From assembly GCA_015493425.1 (NCBI GenBank), contig WGDG01000092.1:1-13234 (forward strand): a stretch of 13,234 nt of DNA, in the 5' to 3' direction. This document shows positions 1 through 6,936 of this stretch, one piece after another. The position numbers and the translations under genes were made by a program. Below the pieces are notes generated by a model. It did no database searches. It had not been told where the DNA came from and saw only the letters and a list, made by a program, of their open reading frames with translations. Positions within the stretch are counted from its first letter, which is position 1; each line of letters opens with the position of its first letter. Source of the DNA: Sulfurovum sp. GTDB taxonomy: Bacteria > Campylobacterota > Campylobacteria > Campylobacterales > Sulfurovaceae.

Positions 1-20
1 CATCTAAAGAGGATCACTTT

Positions 21-1733
21 ATGAACAACTACCAACGAATTCACCCCAGAAAACCCGAAGGCATCGAAAATAAACGGGCCTTTCTCATTGGCTCGGGCAT
101 CGCGTCTCTCTCGGCAGCAGAGTACCTGATGCGTGACGGTTACATGAAAGGTGAGCAAATCACCATTTTCGAACATGACGGTGTTGCCGGCGGTGCGCTT
201 GACGGTGCAGGCAGTCCCAAAGAAGGCTTTGTCGCACGCGGCGGCAGGGAGATGGAGGCGCACTACGAGTGTCTTTGGGATCTCTACGGGCAGATCCCCT
301 CCATCGAAGAGGAGGGACGCACTGTACTTGACGAGTTCAGAGAACTCAACGAGATTGATCCCAACTTCTCCAAGGTACGTGTCATTTACAACCGTGGCGA
401 AAAGCACCGCAGAACCGATCTGGGGCTGCATGAAAAACACACCCACGAACTGACAAAACTGCTGCTGACGAAAGAAGAAGACCTCGGTACACAGACGGTA
501 GACGACTACTTCGACAGCTCCTTTTTCGAAACGGATATGTGGCTCTACTGGCGCAGTATGTTCGCTTTTGAGACATGGCACAGTGTTGTAGAGATGAAAC
601 GCTATATGCAGCGGTTCATTCACCTGGTACCGGGCATGAGCACCATGCGCGGGCTTGTCTTTACCAAATACAACCAGTACGAATCGCTTGTACTTCCGCT
701 GAAAAAACATCTGGAGTCCAAAGGGGTGAAGTTCGTCTTCAACACCGTTGTCACGGATCTTGACATCGACATGACTGACGAAGAGAAAACTGTCACGGCA
801 ATCCATCTTAAACGCAATGGTAAAGATGAAGTCATTTCTGCAACAAAAGATGACCTTGTCTTCTTCACCAACGGCTCTATGACTGAAAACAGCTCTCTTG
901 GCAACATGGATACCCCTCCGCTGCTTGACAGAAGCGAGGGGGCGGTATGGCATCTGTGGAAGAAAATTGCAGCAAAAGATGAAGCATTTGGAAAACCGGA
1001 AGTTTTCTGTAGCGACATCGACAAAACCAAATGGGAGTCTTTTACCATCACAGCAAAAGGCGGAAAGCTGCGCGCACTCCTTGAAGATTTCGCTGAACGC
1101 AAGTTCCTGCCGCACCGCACTGCAACAGGCGGTATCATCACCGTCAAGGACTCAAGCTGGCTCATGAGTGTCACCGTCAACCGCCAGCCGCAGTTCAAAA
1201 ACCAGCCTGAGGACACAACCGTCGCCTGGGCATATGCCCTCTTCCCCGACAACAAGGGGGATTTCATCGACAAGAAGATGAGCGAATGTTCTGGCAGAGA
1301 ACTGCTGCAGGAACTGCTCTACCACCTTGGTATCGATGCGGACGAGATGCAGCCCTACATCGACGAGTGTATCGTCATCCCGGCCATGATGCCCTACATC
1401 ACCAGCCAGTTTATGCCGCGTCTCAAGGGTGACAGACCGGAGGTCATCCCGCATGGCAGCACCAACCTCGCTTTTCTGGGACAGTTCTGCGAGATCGAGA
1501 ACGACTGTGTCTTTACCGTAGAGTACTCCGTCCGTTCTGCCATCATGGCAGTCTACGGTCTGCTCAACTTGGAGAAGCCTGTACCAGAGATATATCCGAG
1601 CCTCTACGACATCCGTGTACTGGCAAAAGCCGTTAAAACAATGAAACCTGAAGATGAAGGAATTTTTAGCAAAGTAATTGAACATGTGCTCAAAAAGAAG
1701 CTTGAGAACACGACCTTTGAGGAACTGCTGTAA
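21..1733 (+). CDS. ohyA: Oleate hydratase (MCRA family, FAD-binding)
   Basis: This is a 570-residue member of the oleate hydratase family, which adds water to the cis-9 double bond of oleate to give 10-hydroxystearate. FAD has a mainly structural role and the enzyme sits in the cytosol at the membrane face. The N-terminal nucleotide-binding loop GSGIAS (residues 24-29) is followed by GGALDGAG (57-64) and the family block RGGREME (73-79). By spacing against the Elizabethkingia enzyme (E122, Y241, Q265, T436, N438, from memory), the catalytic and substrate residues appear to be E77, Y195, Q219 (within YNQYES), T385 and N387, so all seem intact. The ATG is preceded by AGAGGA with 8 nt spacing; the promoter lies outside the window. 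The next gene starts 34 bp later, suggesting co-transcription. Family assignment is very secure; the physiological substrate is inferred. Confidence 0.96.
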   Translation: MNNYQRIHPRKPEGIENKRAFLIGSGIASLSAAEYLMRDGYMKGEQITIFEHDGVAGGALDGAGSPKEGFVARGGREMEAHYECLWDLYGQIPSIEEEGRTVLDEFRELNEIDPNFSKVRVIYNRGEKHRRTDLGLHEKHTHELTKLLLTKEEDLGTQTVDDYFDSSFFETDMWLYWRSMFAFETWHSVVEMKRYMQRFIHLVPGMSTMRGLVFTKYNQYESLVLPLKKHLESKGVKFVFNTVVTDLDIDMTDEEKTVTAIHLKRNGKDEVISATKDDLVFFTNGSMTENSSLGNMDTPPLLDRSEGAVWHLWKKIAAKDEAFGKPEVFCSDIDKTKWESFTITAKGGKLRALLEDFAERKFLPHRTATGGIITVKDSSWLMSVTVNRQPQFKNQPEDTTVAWAYALFPDNKGDFIDKKMSECSGRELLQELLYHLGIDADEMQPYIDECIVIPAMMPYITSQFMPRLKGDRPEVIPHGSTNLAFLGQFCEIENDCVFTVEYSVRSAIMAVYGLLNLEKPVPEIYPSLYDIRVLAKAVKTMKPEDEGIFSKVIEHVLKKKLENTTFEELL

Positions 1734-1767
1734 CCAACAATTGAATACTTAAAAAAGGAACAAAACC

Positions 1768-2301
1768 ATGGCACATATCGATCTACCCGAATTTGAACAA
1801 ATGAGCCCGGCAATACAGGAGAAGGCACGCCCCATTTTGGAAAAGACCGGAAAGCTGGGAGAAATTTTCAAGCTGCTGGCAATCGATGAGAAGATTTATA
1901 TGGCGACAGACGGCATGGTACAAAAATATCTGCTCGATGAAACAACACTCAGCTACGACATTAAAGAGGCCATTGCCCTGCTCATCTCCAAAGAGAACGG
2001 CTGCAAGATGTGTGTAGATGTACACAAGAGCATCGCCAGGATGCTGGGGCTCAGTGAGGAACAGATTGATGAGATTCTGCAAGGCGTAGAAGCGATGCAG
2101 GCCGATAAGAAAGAAAAAGCCCTGCTGAACTTCTGCATTCGTGCGGCACAAAAAGACAACTACAAGATCATGAAAGAAGATATTGATGCACTCAAGGAGA
2201 TGGGCTGGAGTGATGTACAGATCATTGAAGCGGTTGCCATCACCGGATACTTCAACTACATCAACACCCTTTCCAATGTCTTCGGTCTTGGAGAATCGTG
2301 A
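1768..2301 (+). CDS. AhpD-like carboxymuconolactone decarboxylase family protein
   Basis: This 177-residue all-helical protein carries the AhpD/CMD signature: a glutamate (E67) followed by C79-K-M-C82 and H86 in NGCKMCVDVHKS. In AhpD this Cys pair with Glu and His forms a redox-active thiol centre that reduces peroxides or passes electrons to a peroxiredoxin. The family is broad, so a peroxidase or thiol-disulfide role is a class-level inference and the true partner is unknown. The start ATG has AAGGA at 1755-1759, 8 nt upstream. It follows the oleate hydratase gene by 34 bp on the same strand with no visible terminator between them, so the two are probably one transcript. A link such as protecting unsaturated lipids or the flavoenzyme from peroxides is speculation. 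No signal peptide is seen, so it is cytoplasmic. Confidence 0.9.
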   Translation: MAHIDLPEFEQMSPAIQEKARPILEKTGKLGEIFKLLAIDEKIYMATDGMVQKYLLDETTLSYDIKEAIALLISKENGCKMCVDVHKSIARMLGLSEEQIDEILQGVEAMQADKKEKALLNFCIRAAQKDNYKIMKEDIDALKEMGWSDVQIIEAVAITGYFNYINTLSNVFGLGES

Positions 2302-2330
2302 TGCGAAAGTGATTACATTTGCATCACTTT
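2298..2330 (+). terminator. Two overlapping hairpins at the 3' end of the ohyA unit
   Basis: AAAGTGAT (2306-2313) pairs with ATCACTTT (2323-2330) around a 9-nt loop. GTGATGC (2298-2304), which includes the stop codon, can instead pair with GCATCAC (2321-2327). The two stems exclude each other. This is the only structure in the 65-bp gap between two convergent genes, so termination is plausible, but no clear U-tract follows. Confidence 0.4.
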
Positions 2331-2366
2331 AGATCATATATTTACACATTTTCAACCGCCACAGCA

Positions 2367-3311
2367 TCACTCTTCCGGTGCTGAGACAACGTAGTGCCCG
2401 CCAACTACCGTTATCTTTGGAGGCACCTCCTCCGCCTCAAAATAGTCATATCCCTCTTTAAGCTCCATCCAAAAGTCATACCATCGGCTCTCGCTGTAGG
2501 CATCCATTGTCTCATCCTCCATTCTAAATGGAAAGATGTGTACCGGTACATACTTTTGTCCGTTACGCAATGCAGCAGATACCAGGCTGTAAATCTCTTC
2601 TATCTTTGTATCGGTCATAGCGTAACAGCCGATGGACACACAGTTACCGTGTACCATCAGAAAGGAGCCGCTGCGGTGGTGGGCACGGTCATAAGCGTTG
2701 GGATAGCCAAGGTTGAAGGCAAGGTGAAATTTGCTGTGGGGATTGAGCTGCTTTTTGTAGACACGGTAGAAACCCTCAGGCGCCTGCCTGTCCCCCTCTC
2801 TCAGTTTGGGGCCGAGGTGTCCGGAATAGGCACAGATGGCATAGTCTTTGAGATGTACGTAGCGCTCATCCTTCTTCATCCACACCTCCAAGATCGCCTC
2901 TTTCTTAAAAATGCGGATATAAACAGCATCACCCTTTTTGACACCAAGTGCTTTTAGCCGCTCTCTGAGTGAAACATACTGATATTTCCGCCTCTCCAGA
3001 TATTCCTGCATCGCAACCTCCTGTGAAATACGCATCACCTCTTCAAGGCTCATTGTACGGTTTTCCTCTTCTGTCAAAAGATCCGTAAGTGAGAGGGAAA
3101 CACTCTCTTCAGGCAGTTGTGAAGTGTTGCTCTCATTCTGCTCAGCCGGCACAGTGTGCATGACAGGCGGTGTCTGCACGGCTGCAGGCATTACAGGTGT
3201 AGGCATTTGTTGTAGCTGTGGTATAGTAATAAAAAGAGGGAGAAAAGAGAGAAGCAGCAGAGCAATGACAAGGAGATCAGCCAGAATCAGCCACCTTCTT
3301 GTCCATTTCAT
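2367..3311 (-). CDS. YafK/DpaA-type L,D-transpeptidase-fold protein, membrane-anchored
   Basis: This 314-residue protein belongs to the YafK branch of the L,D-transpeptidase (YkuD) fold. Residues about 8-31 form one hydrophobic segment after a basic start, fitting a signal anchor with a periplasmic body. A Pro/Gln-rich linker (about 32-75) and a charged helical stretch precede the catalytic domain, from about residue 100 to the end. The active-site block is HGNCVSIGCYAM with H221 and C229; the eight-residue His-to-Cys spacing is typical of YafK rather than classical YkuD enzymes. The C-terminal block ending in YVVS also resembles E. coli YafK, which releases Lpp from peptidoglycan (DpaA, formerly LdtF). 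Campylobacterota are not known for a typical Lpp, so the substrate here is open. It lies 9 bp after the upstream gene, with only a weak GGCGG ribosome site, suggesting coupled translation. Confidence 0.88.
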   Translation of the reverse strand: MKWTRRWLILADLLVIALLLLSFLPLFITIPQLQQMPTPVMPAAVQTPPVMHTVPAEQNESNTSQLPEESVSLSLTDLLTEEENRTMSLEEVMRISQEVAMQEYLERRKYQYVSLRERLKALGVKKGDAVYIRIFKKEAILEVWMKKDERYVHLKDYAICAYSGHLGPKLREGDRQAPEGFYRVYKKQLNPHSKFHLAFNLGYPNAYDRAHHRSGSFLMVHGNCVSIGCYAMTDTKIEEIYSLVSAALRNGQKYVPVHIFPFRMEDETMDAYSESRWYDFWMELKEGYDYFEAEEVPPKITVVGGHYVVSAPEE

Positions 3312-3320
3312 CCGCCGTCT

Positions 3321-4562
3321 TTACTTTTTAAGTTTTTGTATTTTGTCGTATCCGTAGATATCGTTAAAGAAGTGTACCGTTCCATCATCTTCCACATAGG
3401 CTGTCAGATACGCTGTATGCACAGGCAATGGCTTGGTAATGCTAATGTAGTGGGTTTTAAGGCTGTCATACTTCTCTTTTGCCTCGTCCCAGGTCAGGTT
3501 TGTATAGTGTTCTATAATATGTCTGAGCATCTCGTTGGGGCGTTCCAGACGGACACAACCGTGGCTGTAACAGCGCACTGTCCGCTTGAAAAGATGCTTG
3601 GACTGCGTATCGTGCATATAGACCGAATGGTTGTTCGGGAAAAGAAATTTTACACGTCCAAGGTCATTATGCTTTGACGGCGGCTGGATGAACTTGAAAG
3701 GTACAGGACCTTTGCCCCCGACATAATTGCTTGCCAAAGCCGGATCGAACTTCTGTGCAGGAGATTCAAGGTTGTAGTCTTTTCGGATCACCAAACCGTT
3801 TCTTGCCAGATAGCCCGGATTTTTTAATGACTTGGGGATCACTTCGTTGCGTGCGATGGAATCAGGTACATTCCACTGAGGATTGACAACAATATACTTC
3901 AATCCCTCTCCAAAGATCGGTGTTTGCAGCCGTTTCTTGCCTACAATCACTTTCATACTGACCGCCGTTTTTCCATCTTCAATAACACGTACACGGAACT
4001 CGGGAATATTCACCAGAACATAATTTTTGCTTGTTAACGGTTTCATCAGTTTGACACGCTCAAGACTCAAACGTACCTTTCGCAGTTTGGCAGGATCGAC
4101 ATCGGGTTCTTTTTCAAGTGTTTTATAGGCAGCAAGGAGTCGTCCGAACTCTCTGTAGGCCGGTACGTAAGGTTTAAGAATCTCTTCAATGCTCTTACCG
4201 GCTTTCAGTTCAGCTCTAATCGTATTGGGATCGACTTTTTGTCTGTAGATCTCATACGCCGTTTTAAATTTCGGTGTTTTGCGCTCTTGCTGCGCCGCCT
4301 TGAAACTTCGAATGTCAATGCAGCTGTTGGCAAGATGATTCGTATAATCCACCAGCAGTTTGAACATCAAACGTGAGTCTTCACTTTGACGCACTTTATT
4401 ATAAAGTGCTTCATCACCGCAAAGCGAAGCGTACTTGTCTTCTTGAAGAATTTCCAAAAATTCCTCTTTTTGACTGCTGTGCCATCCTTCTTTGTCCGGC
4501 ATCCCAACACACCCGCTCAGCAGCACTGCACACACTACCGCCCATCCAAAACGTTTTTTCAT
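3321..4562 (-). CDS. L,D-transpeptidase (YcbB/LdtD type), predicted lipoprotein
   Basis: This 413-residue protein starts with a basic N-terminus, a hydrophobic stretch and the lipobox LSGC (15-18), so it is probably lipidated at C18 and held at a membrane facing the periplasm. A helical region (about 20-175) leads into the YkuD catalytic domain (about 178-350). H317 in YMHDT and SHGCVR with H334 and catalytic C336 are intact. Such enzymes join meso-DAP residues of neighbouring stem peptides (3-3 cross-links) or attach proteins to peptidoglycan. Compared with E. coli LdtD (about 615 residues) it is short, and no peptidoglycan-binding domain is apparent. The ATG overlaps the stop of the upstream flavoprotein gene as ATGA (4562-4559) and has a strong GGGGAGAG ribosome site inside that gene, so the two are translationally linked. 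Confidence 0.93.
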   Translation of the reverse strand: MKKRFGWAVVCAVLLSGCVGMPDKEGWHSSQKEEFLEILQEDKYASLCGDEALYNKVRQSEDSRLMFKLLVDYTNHLANSCIDIRSFKAAQQERKTPKFKTAYEIYRQKVDPNTIRAELKAGKSIEEILKPYVPAYREFGRLLAAYKTLEKEPDVDPAKLRKVRLSLERVKLMKPLTSKNYVLVNIPEFRVRVIEDGKTAVSMKVIVGKKRLQTPIFGEGLKYIVVNPQWNVPDSIARNEVIPKSLKNPGYLARNGLVIRKDYNLESPAQKFDPALASNYVGGKGPVPFKFIQPPSKHNDLGRVKFLFPNNHSVYMHDTQSKHLFKRTVRCYSHGCVRLERPNEMLRHIIEHYTNLTWDEAKEKYDSLKTHYISITKPLPVHTAYLTAYVEDDGTVHFFNDIYGYDKIQKLKK

Positions 4563-5710
4563 TCTTCTCTCCCCTGTTTTTTAAGTCCCTGCGCACAAAC
4601 ATAGGCGCTCGAAAAAGCCCACTGAAAGTTGTAGCCTCCAAGCTGCCCTGTCACATCCATTACTTCACCCGTAAAGTAGAGTCCTTCTGTTTTCAGACTC
4701 TGCATCGTAACAACATCTATTTCATCTGTCGCCACACCGCCTTTGGTCACTTCTGCCTTGCTGTAGCCAAACGTCCCTGCCGGTGCAAATGTATAACGGT
4801 TAAGTGTTTGAAGCTGTTGCAGTTCCCTTTCGGACAATGCAGTCCCTGCCTTGTCTTCGATTGCAAATTGTACCAAAAATGCCTTAGCAACGCGTTTTGG
4901 CAGTGGCAACAACGAAGTAATACGCTTGTTACTCTTACCTACCTGCTCCCACGCAAAGCCCGGCAGAAAGTCAATCTCGATTTGACCTTTTTCCCAATAA
5001 AGCGATGTATCGAGCACTGCCGGCCCGCTGATGCCTTTATGCGCAAAGAGCAGTGAACCTTCACATCGCTTCTGTCCGACAGTAATGACCACATCGGTCG
5101 AAATACCGCTGAGTTCTTTGAAAAAAAACTGCTCTTTTTGCACCGTAAAGCCTACCAGTGCCGGTGCTGTTCTCGTGACAGTATGCCCAAAATGTTCAGC
5201 AATCTCATATCCGATACCGCTGGCACCAAGCTTTGGAAAACTCAATCCCCCGGAAGCGACCACCACATTGTTTGCCGTGATCGTACGCCGGTTGGTCTTT
5301 ACATAAAAATATGTATCACGCTTGCGAACCTCCAGCACCTTCTCCCCAAGCAAACGTTTCTGCCTGCGTGCCTCTTTAAGCAGCAGATCCAAAAGCTCTG
5401 TTGCACTCTGCGGGCAGAAGTACTGGCTGCCTTTACGCAGTACCGGTTTCAGTCCTCGCTGTTTCAGCCACGTAAGCAGTGCCTTTTCATCAAAACAGTG
5501 CAATATATCTGACACAAACGTATCACTGCCAAGATAATGCTCCGTATCCATCACGGCATTGGTAATGTTACACTTTCCCCCACCAGAGATACGTATCTTC
5601 TCCCCCGCTCTGGGGTTCGATTCAATAACAATGGCACTGTTTTTGGGAAGCAGCGAAGCGAGCATCAATCCACTCGCCCCACCGCCGATAATAATGACTG
5701 GTGTTTGCAT
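4559..5710 (-). CDS. HI0933/BaiN family NAD(P)/FAD-dependent oxidoreductase
   Basis: This 383-residue flavoprotein opens with a Rossmann FAD-binding motif, VIIIGGGASGL (5-15), then GGGKCNITN near residue 50, SGGLSFPKLGASGIGY in the middle and GQLGGYNFQWA near the C-terminus. These are the hallmark blocks of the HI0933-like family, widespread in proteobacteria and mostly without an assigned reaction. One clostridial member, BaiN, reduces bile acid intermediates, but that substrate should not be carried over. The start was set at the ATG at 5710. The frame is open upstream to a TTG at 5734, but a TATAAT box (5723-5718) lies between, so the TTG would not be on the transcript. It is the first gene of a three-gene minus-strand operon with two L,D-transpeptidase-fold proteins. 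Family is secure; function is unknown. Confidence 0.9.
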   Translation of the reverse strand: MQTPVIIIGGGASGLMLASLLPKNSAIVIESNPRAGEKIRISGGGKCNITNAVMDTEHYLGSDTFVSDILHCFDEKALLTWLKQRGLKPVLRKGSQYFCPQSATELLDLLLKEARRQKRLLGEKVLEVRKRDTYFYVKTNRRTITANNVVVASGGLSFPKLGASGIGYEIAEHFGHTVTRTAPALVGFTVQKEQFFFKELSGISTDVVITVGQKRCEGSLLFAHKGISGPAVLDTSLYWEKGQIEIDFLPGFAWEQVGKSNKRITSLLPLPKRVAKAFLVQFAIEDKAGTALSERELQQLQTLNRYTFAPAGTFGYSKAEVTKGGVATDEIDVVTMQSLKTEGLYFTGEVMDVTGQLGGYNFQWAFSSAYVCAQGLKKQGREE

Positions 5711-5717
5711 GGGGCGC

Positions 5718-5730
5718 ATTATAGCGAAAA
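5718..5730 (-). promoter_or_regulatory. Promoter -10 region of the flavoprotein / L,D-transpeptidase operon
   Basis: On the minus strand this reads TTTTCGCTATAAT, with a perfect TATAAT at 5723-5718. There is no clear -35 box, as is usual for the epsilonproteobacterial vegetative sigma factor. Seven bases (GCGCCCC) separate TATAAT from the ATG at 5710, so the expected transcription start falls on or next to the start codon. Confidence 0.75.
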
Positions 5731-5740
5731 CCAATGAGGA

Positions 5741-5856
5741 AATTTTGCATAGGTTGGCTGAAGTAAAACTTAAAGTTCGTCATTCCTGACTTGATCAGGA
5801 ATCTTTACGCCAATTTGCTGAAAAACGTCAAGACCCCGGATCGAGTCCGGGATGAC
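5741..5856 (+). repeat. 116-bp double-hairpin repeat, copy A
   Basis: It aligns without gaps to 6752-6867 with 16 mismatches by eye (about 86 percent identity). The right 78 bp (5779-5856) contain two palindromes in opposite orientation: ATTCCTGA/TCAGGAAT with loop CTTGA, and ACCCCGGA/TCCGGGAT with loop TCGAG and one A-T/C-type imperfection near the base. The ends GTCATTCC and GGGATGAC make the whole unit an imperfect inverted repeat, like a small MITE or paired REP element. The left 38 bp, starting AATTTTGCAT, is a less conserved flank shared by both copies. Confidence 0.9.
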
Positions 5857-6016
5857 ACAGAAATACGAATTACATATTTAACGAAGTATATACCTTGTAA
5901 ATAAATTCATGCCTCAAATCTAAACGCTAAACACTCCTTTACTTTGAAACCGAACGACACGCCACTCCCAAAATGCAGTACCAAAAGCACAAAAGTCACA
6001 TCCATTCGCCCAAATC

Positions 6017-6027
6017 TATGCTACAAT
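6017..6027 (+). promoter_or_regulatory. Promoter -10 region of the NlpC/P60 gene
   Basis: The sequence TATGCTACAAT has a -10-like TACAAT at 6022-6027, preceded by GC as in the other promoters of this window. Only six bases (TAAAAA) lie between it and the ATG at 6034, and there is no room for a ribosome site. The transcript may therefore be leaderless. Confidence 0.6.
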
Positions 6028-6033
6028 TAAAAA

Positions 6034-6720
6034 ATGATGAAACCCTACAGACTCCTTTTTTTCCTGCCCGCACTACTGTCTGCTTCCAACCTTTTTGTCA
6101 TCACAGACAAGAAGGGCAAAGTTGTTGAAGAAAAGCAGCTTAAAAAGTGTAACAACGCCTGCCTGAATCAGGATGCCAGAGAATATTCTCTCCAGGCCAT
6201 CTATGATGCACTCCACCGGGAAGAGAATCTTGCACGAGCAGCCCAAATGGCACGTGAAGCGGCTGAACGCATTGCCAAGGCAAGTGCCGCTGCCAAGAAA
6301 AAGGGCAAGACTTACCGCCTTACCGCTGCCGACCGCGAAGCGCTGCTGCGCTATGCCAAATACTTCAAAGGCGGCAAGTATGTCTGGGGAGGCACAACAC
6401 CTGAAGGCTTCGACTGCTCAGGATATGTACAGTATCTTTTCAAAAAAAACGGTGTCAACCTTCCCCGCACCGCCTGGGCACAGTCCAAAAAAGGCATGCC
6501 TGTCGATCTTGACCATTTGCAAAAAGGCGACCTGCTCTTCTTCCTGACAGACAAAAAACGCGGCATCCCCGTTACACACGTCGGTATTTATCTCGGCAAC
6601 GGAAAATTCATCCATGCAGCCTCTAAGAAAAAAGGCATTATCATTTCACCCATTACGTACGGCCACTACCACGACTGTTTCGTTTCCGCGAGACGAGTAC
6701 TGAAAAGGGTTAAGGGTTAA
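6034..6720 (+). CDS. NlpC/P60 family peptidoglycan endopeptidase, secreted
   Basis: This 228-residue protein has a signal peptide (about 1-18, basic start then LLFFLPALLSA). A mature N-terminal part follows, with a close Cys pair C39-NNA-C43 and an alanine/charged helical stretch (about 55-92). The C-terminal NlpC/P60 domain spans about 103-225. The catalytic set is visible: C128 in FDCSGYVQ, H182 in THVGIYLG and H194 in FIHAASK. Family members cut the D-Glu to meso-DAP bond or related stem-peptide bonds, so a periplasmic wall-remodelling role is expected. No SH3 or LysM targeting domain is seen. A second ATG at 6037 is an alternative start. The last codons and the TAA stop are read from a GGGTTAA array, so the C-terminal RVKG comes from repeat sequence. 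Two direct copies of a 116-bp repeat flank the gene. Confidence 0.93.
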   Translation: MMKPYRLLFFLPALLSASNLFVITDKKGKVVEEKQLKKCNNACLNQDAREYSLQAIYDALHREENLARAAQMAREAAERIAKASAAAKKKGKTYRLTAADREALLRYAKYFKGGKYVWGGTTPEGFDCSGYVQYLFKKNGVNLPRTAWAQSKKGMPVDLDHLQKGDLLFFLTDKKRGIPVTHVGIYLGNGKFIHAASKKKGIIISPITYGHYHDCFVSARRVLKRVKG

Positions 6721-6751
6721 GGGTTAAGGGTTAAGGGTTAAGGGTTAAGGG
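6707..6751 (+). repeat. GGGTTAA heptamer array (6 units plus GGG)
   Basis: Six perfect head-to-tail GGGTTAA units run from 6707 to 6748, followed by GGG. The first two units code for the end of the NlpC/P60 protein and its stop (TAA 6718-6720). Seven GGG tracts separated by TTAA fit a G-quadruplex pattern on the RNA-sense strand. The period of seven brings a TAA into every frame on both strands within 21 bases. Confidence 0.97.
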
Positions 6752-6867
6752 AATTTTGCATTGTTTGGTTGATGCAAAGCTTAAACTTTGTCATTCCTGA
6801 CTTGATCAGGAATCTTTACATCAATTAGCTCAAAAGTGTCAAGATCCCGGATCAAGTCCGGGATGAC
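6752..6867 (+). repeat. 116-bp double-hairpin repeat, copy B
   Basis: This is the second copy of the element at 5741-5856, in the same orientation, beginning directly after the heptamer array. Its hairpins are ATTCCTGA/TCAGGAAT with loop CTTGA, and ATCCCGGA/TCCGGGAT with loop TCAAG (perfect here). The 78-bp core is 6790-6867. It is the only strong structure between the NlpC/P60 and DUF89 genes and may also act as a terminator or RNA stabiliser. Confidence 0.92.
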
Positions 6868-6936
6868 AAAAAGTCAAAAACCCCAATAACCAGTGCGTCA
6901 TTGGGCAACCGGAATCAAAACCAAAATGAGGAAAAC

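Larger units (their letters stand above)
5711..6033. other. 323-bp divergent intergenic region, flavoprotein operon / nlpC-type gene
   Basis: The region holds the minus-strand -10 box of the flavoprotein operon at its left edge, a 116-bp double-hairpin repeat (5741-5856) and the plus-strand -10 box of the NlpC/P60 gene at its right edge. The stretch 5857-6016 is AT-rich and I see no gene, RNA or clear operator in it. Confidence 0.6.

Noticed and set aside
620..1273. Minus-strand open frame of 217 codons inside the oleate hydratase gene
   Set aside because: It has skewed, low-complexity composition and is fully antisense to conserved family motifs, so it is best explained as a shadow frame.
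4559..4562. Possible frameshift between flavoprotein and L,D-transpeptidase
   Set aside because: Both proteins are complete at their ends and the junction is a normal ATGA overlap with a strong ribosome site.
5711..5734. TTG start at 5734 (or ATG at 5719) for the flavoprotein
   Set aside because: The TATAAT box lies downstream of the TTG and overlaps the ATG at 5719, so neither codon would be on the transcript; the Rossmann motif begins normally from ATG 5710.
5779..6867. CRISPR-like reading of the palindromic repeats
   Set aside because: Only two full copies and one half copy exist, spaced about 1 kb or more apart, with no regular spacers and no cas genes in the window.
6901..6936. TTG start at 6901 for the DUF89 gene
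   Set aside because: It has no ribosome site, sits in a small inverted repeat (CCCAAT 6882-6887 / ATTGGG 6900-6905), and adds only a low-complexity Asn/Gln-rich peptide; ATG 6937 has GAGGA at good spacing.
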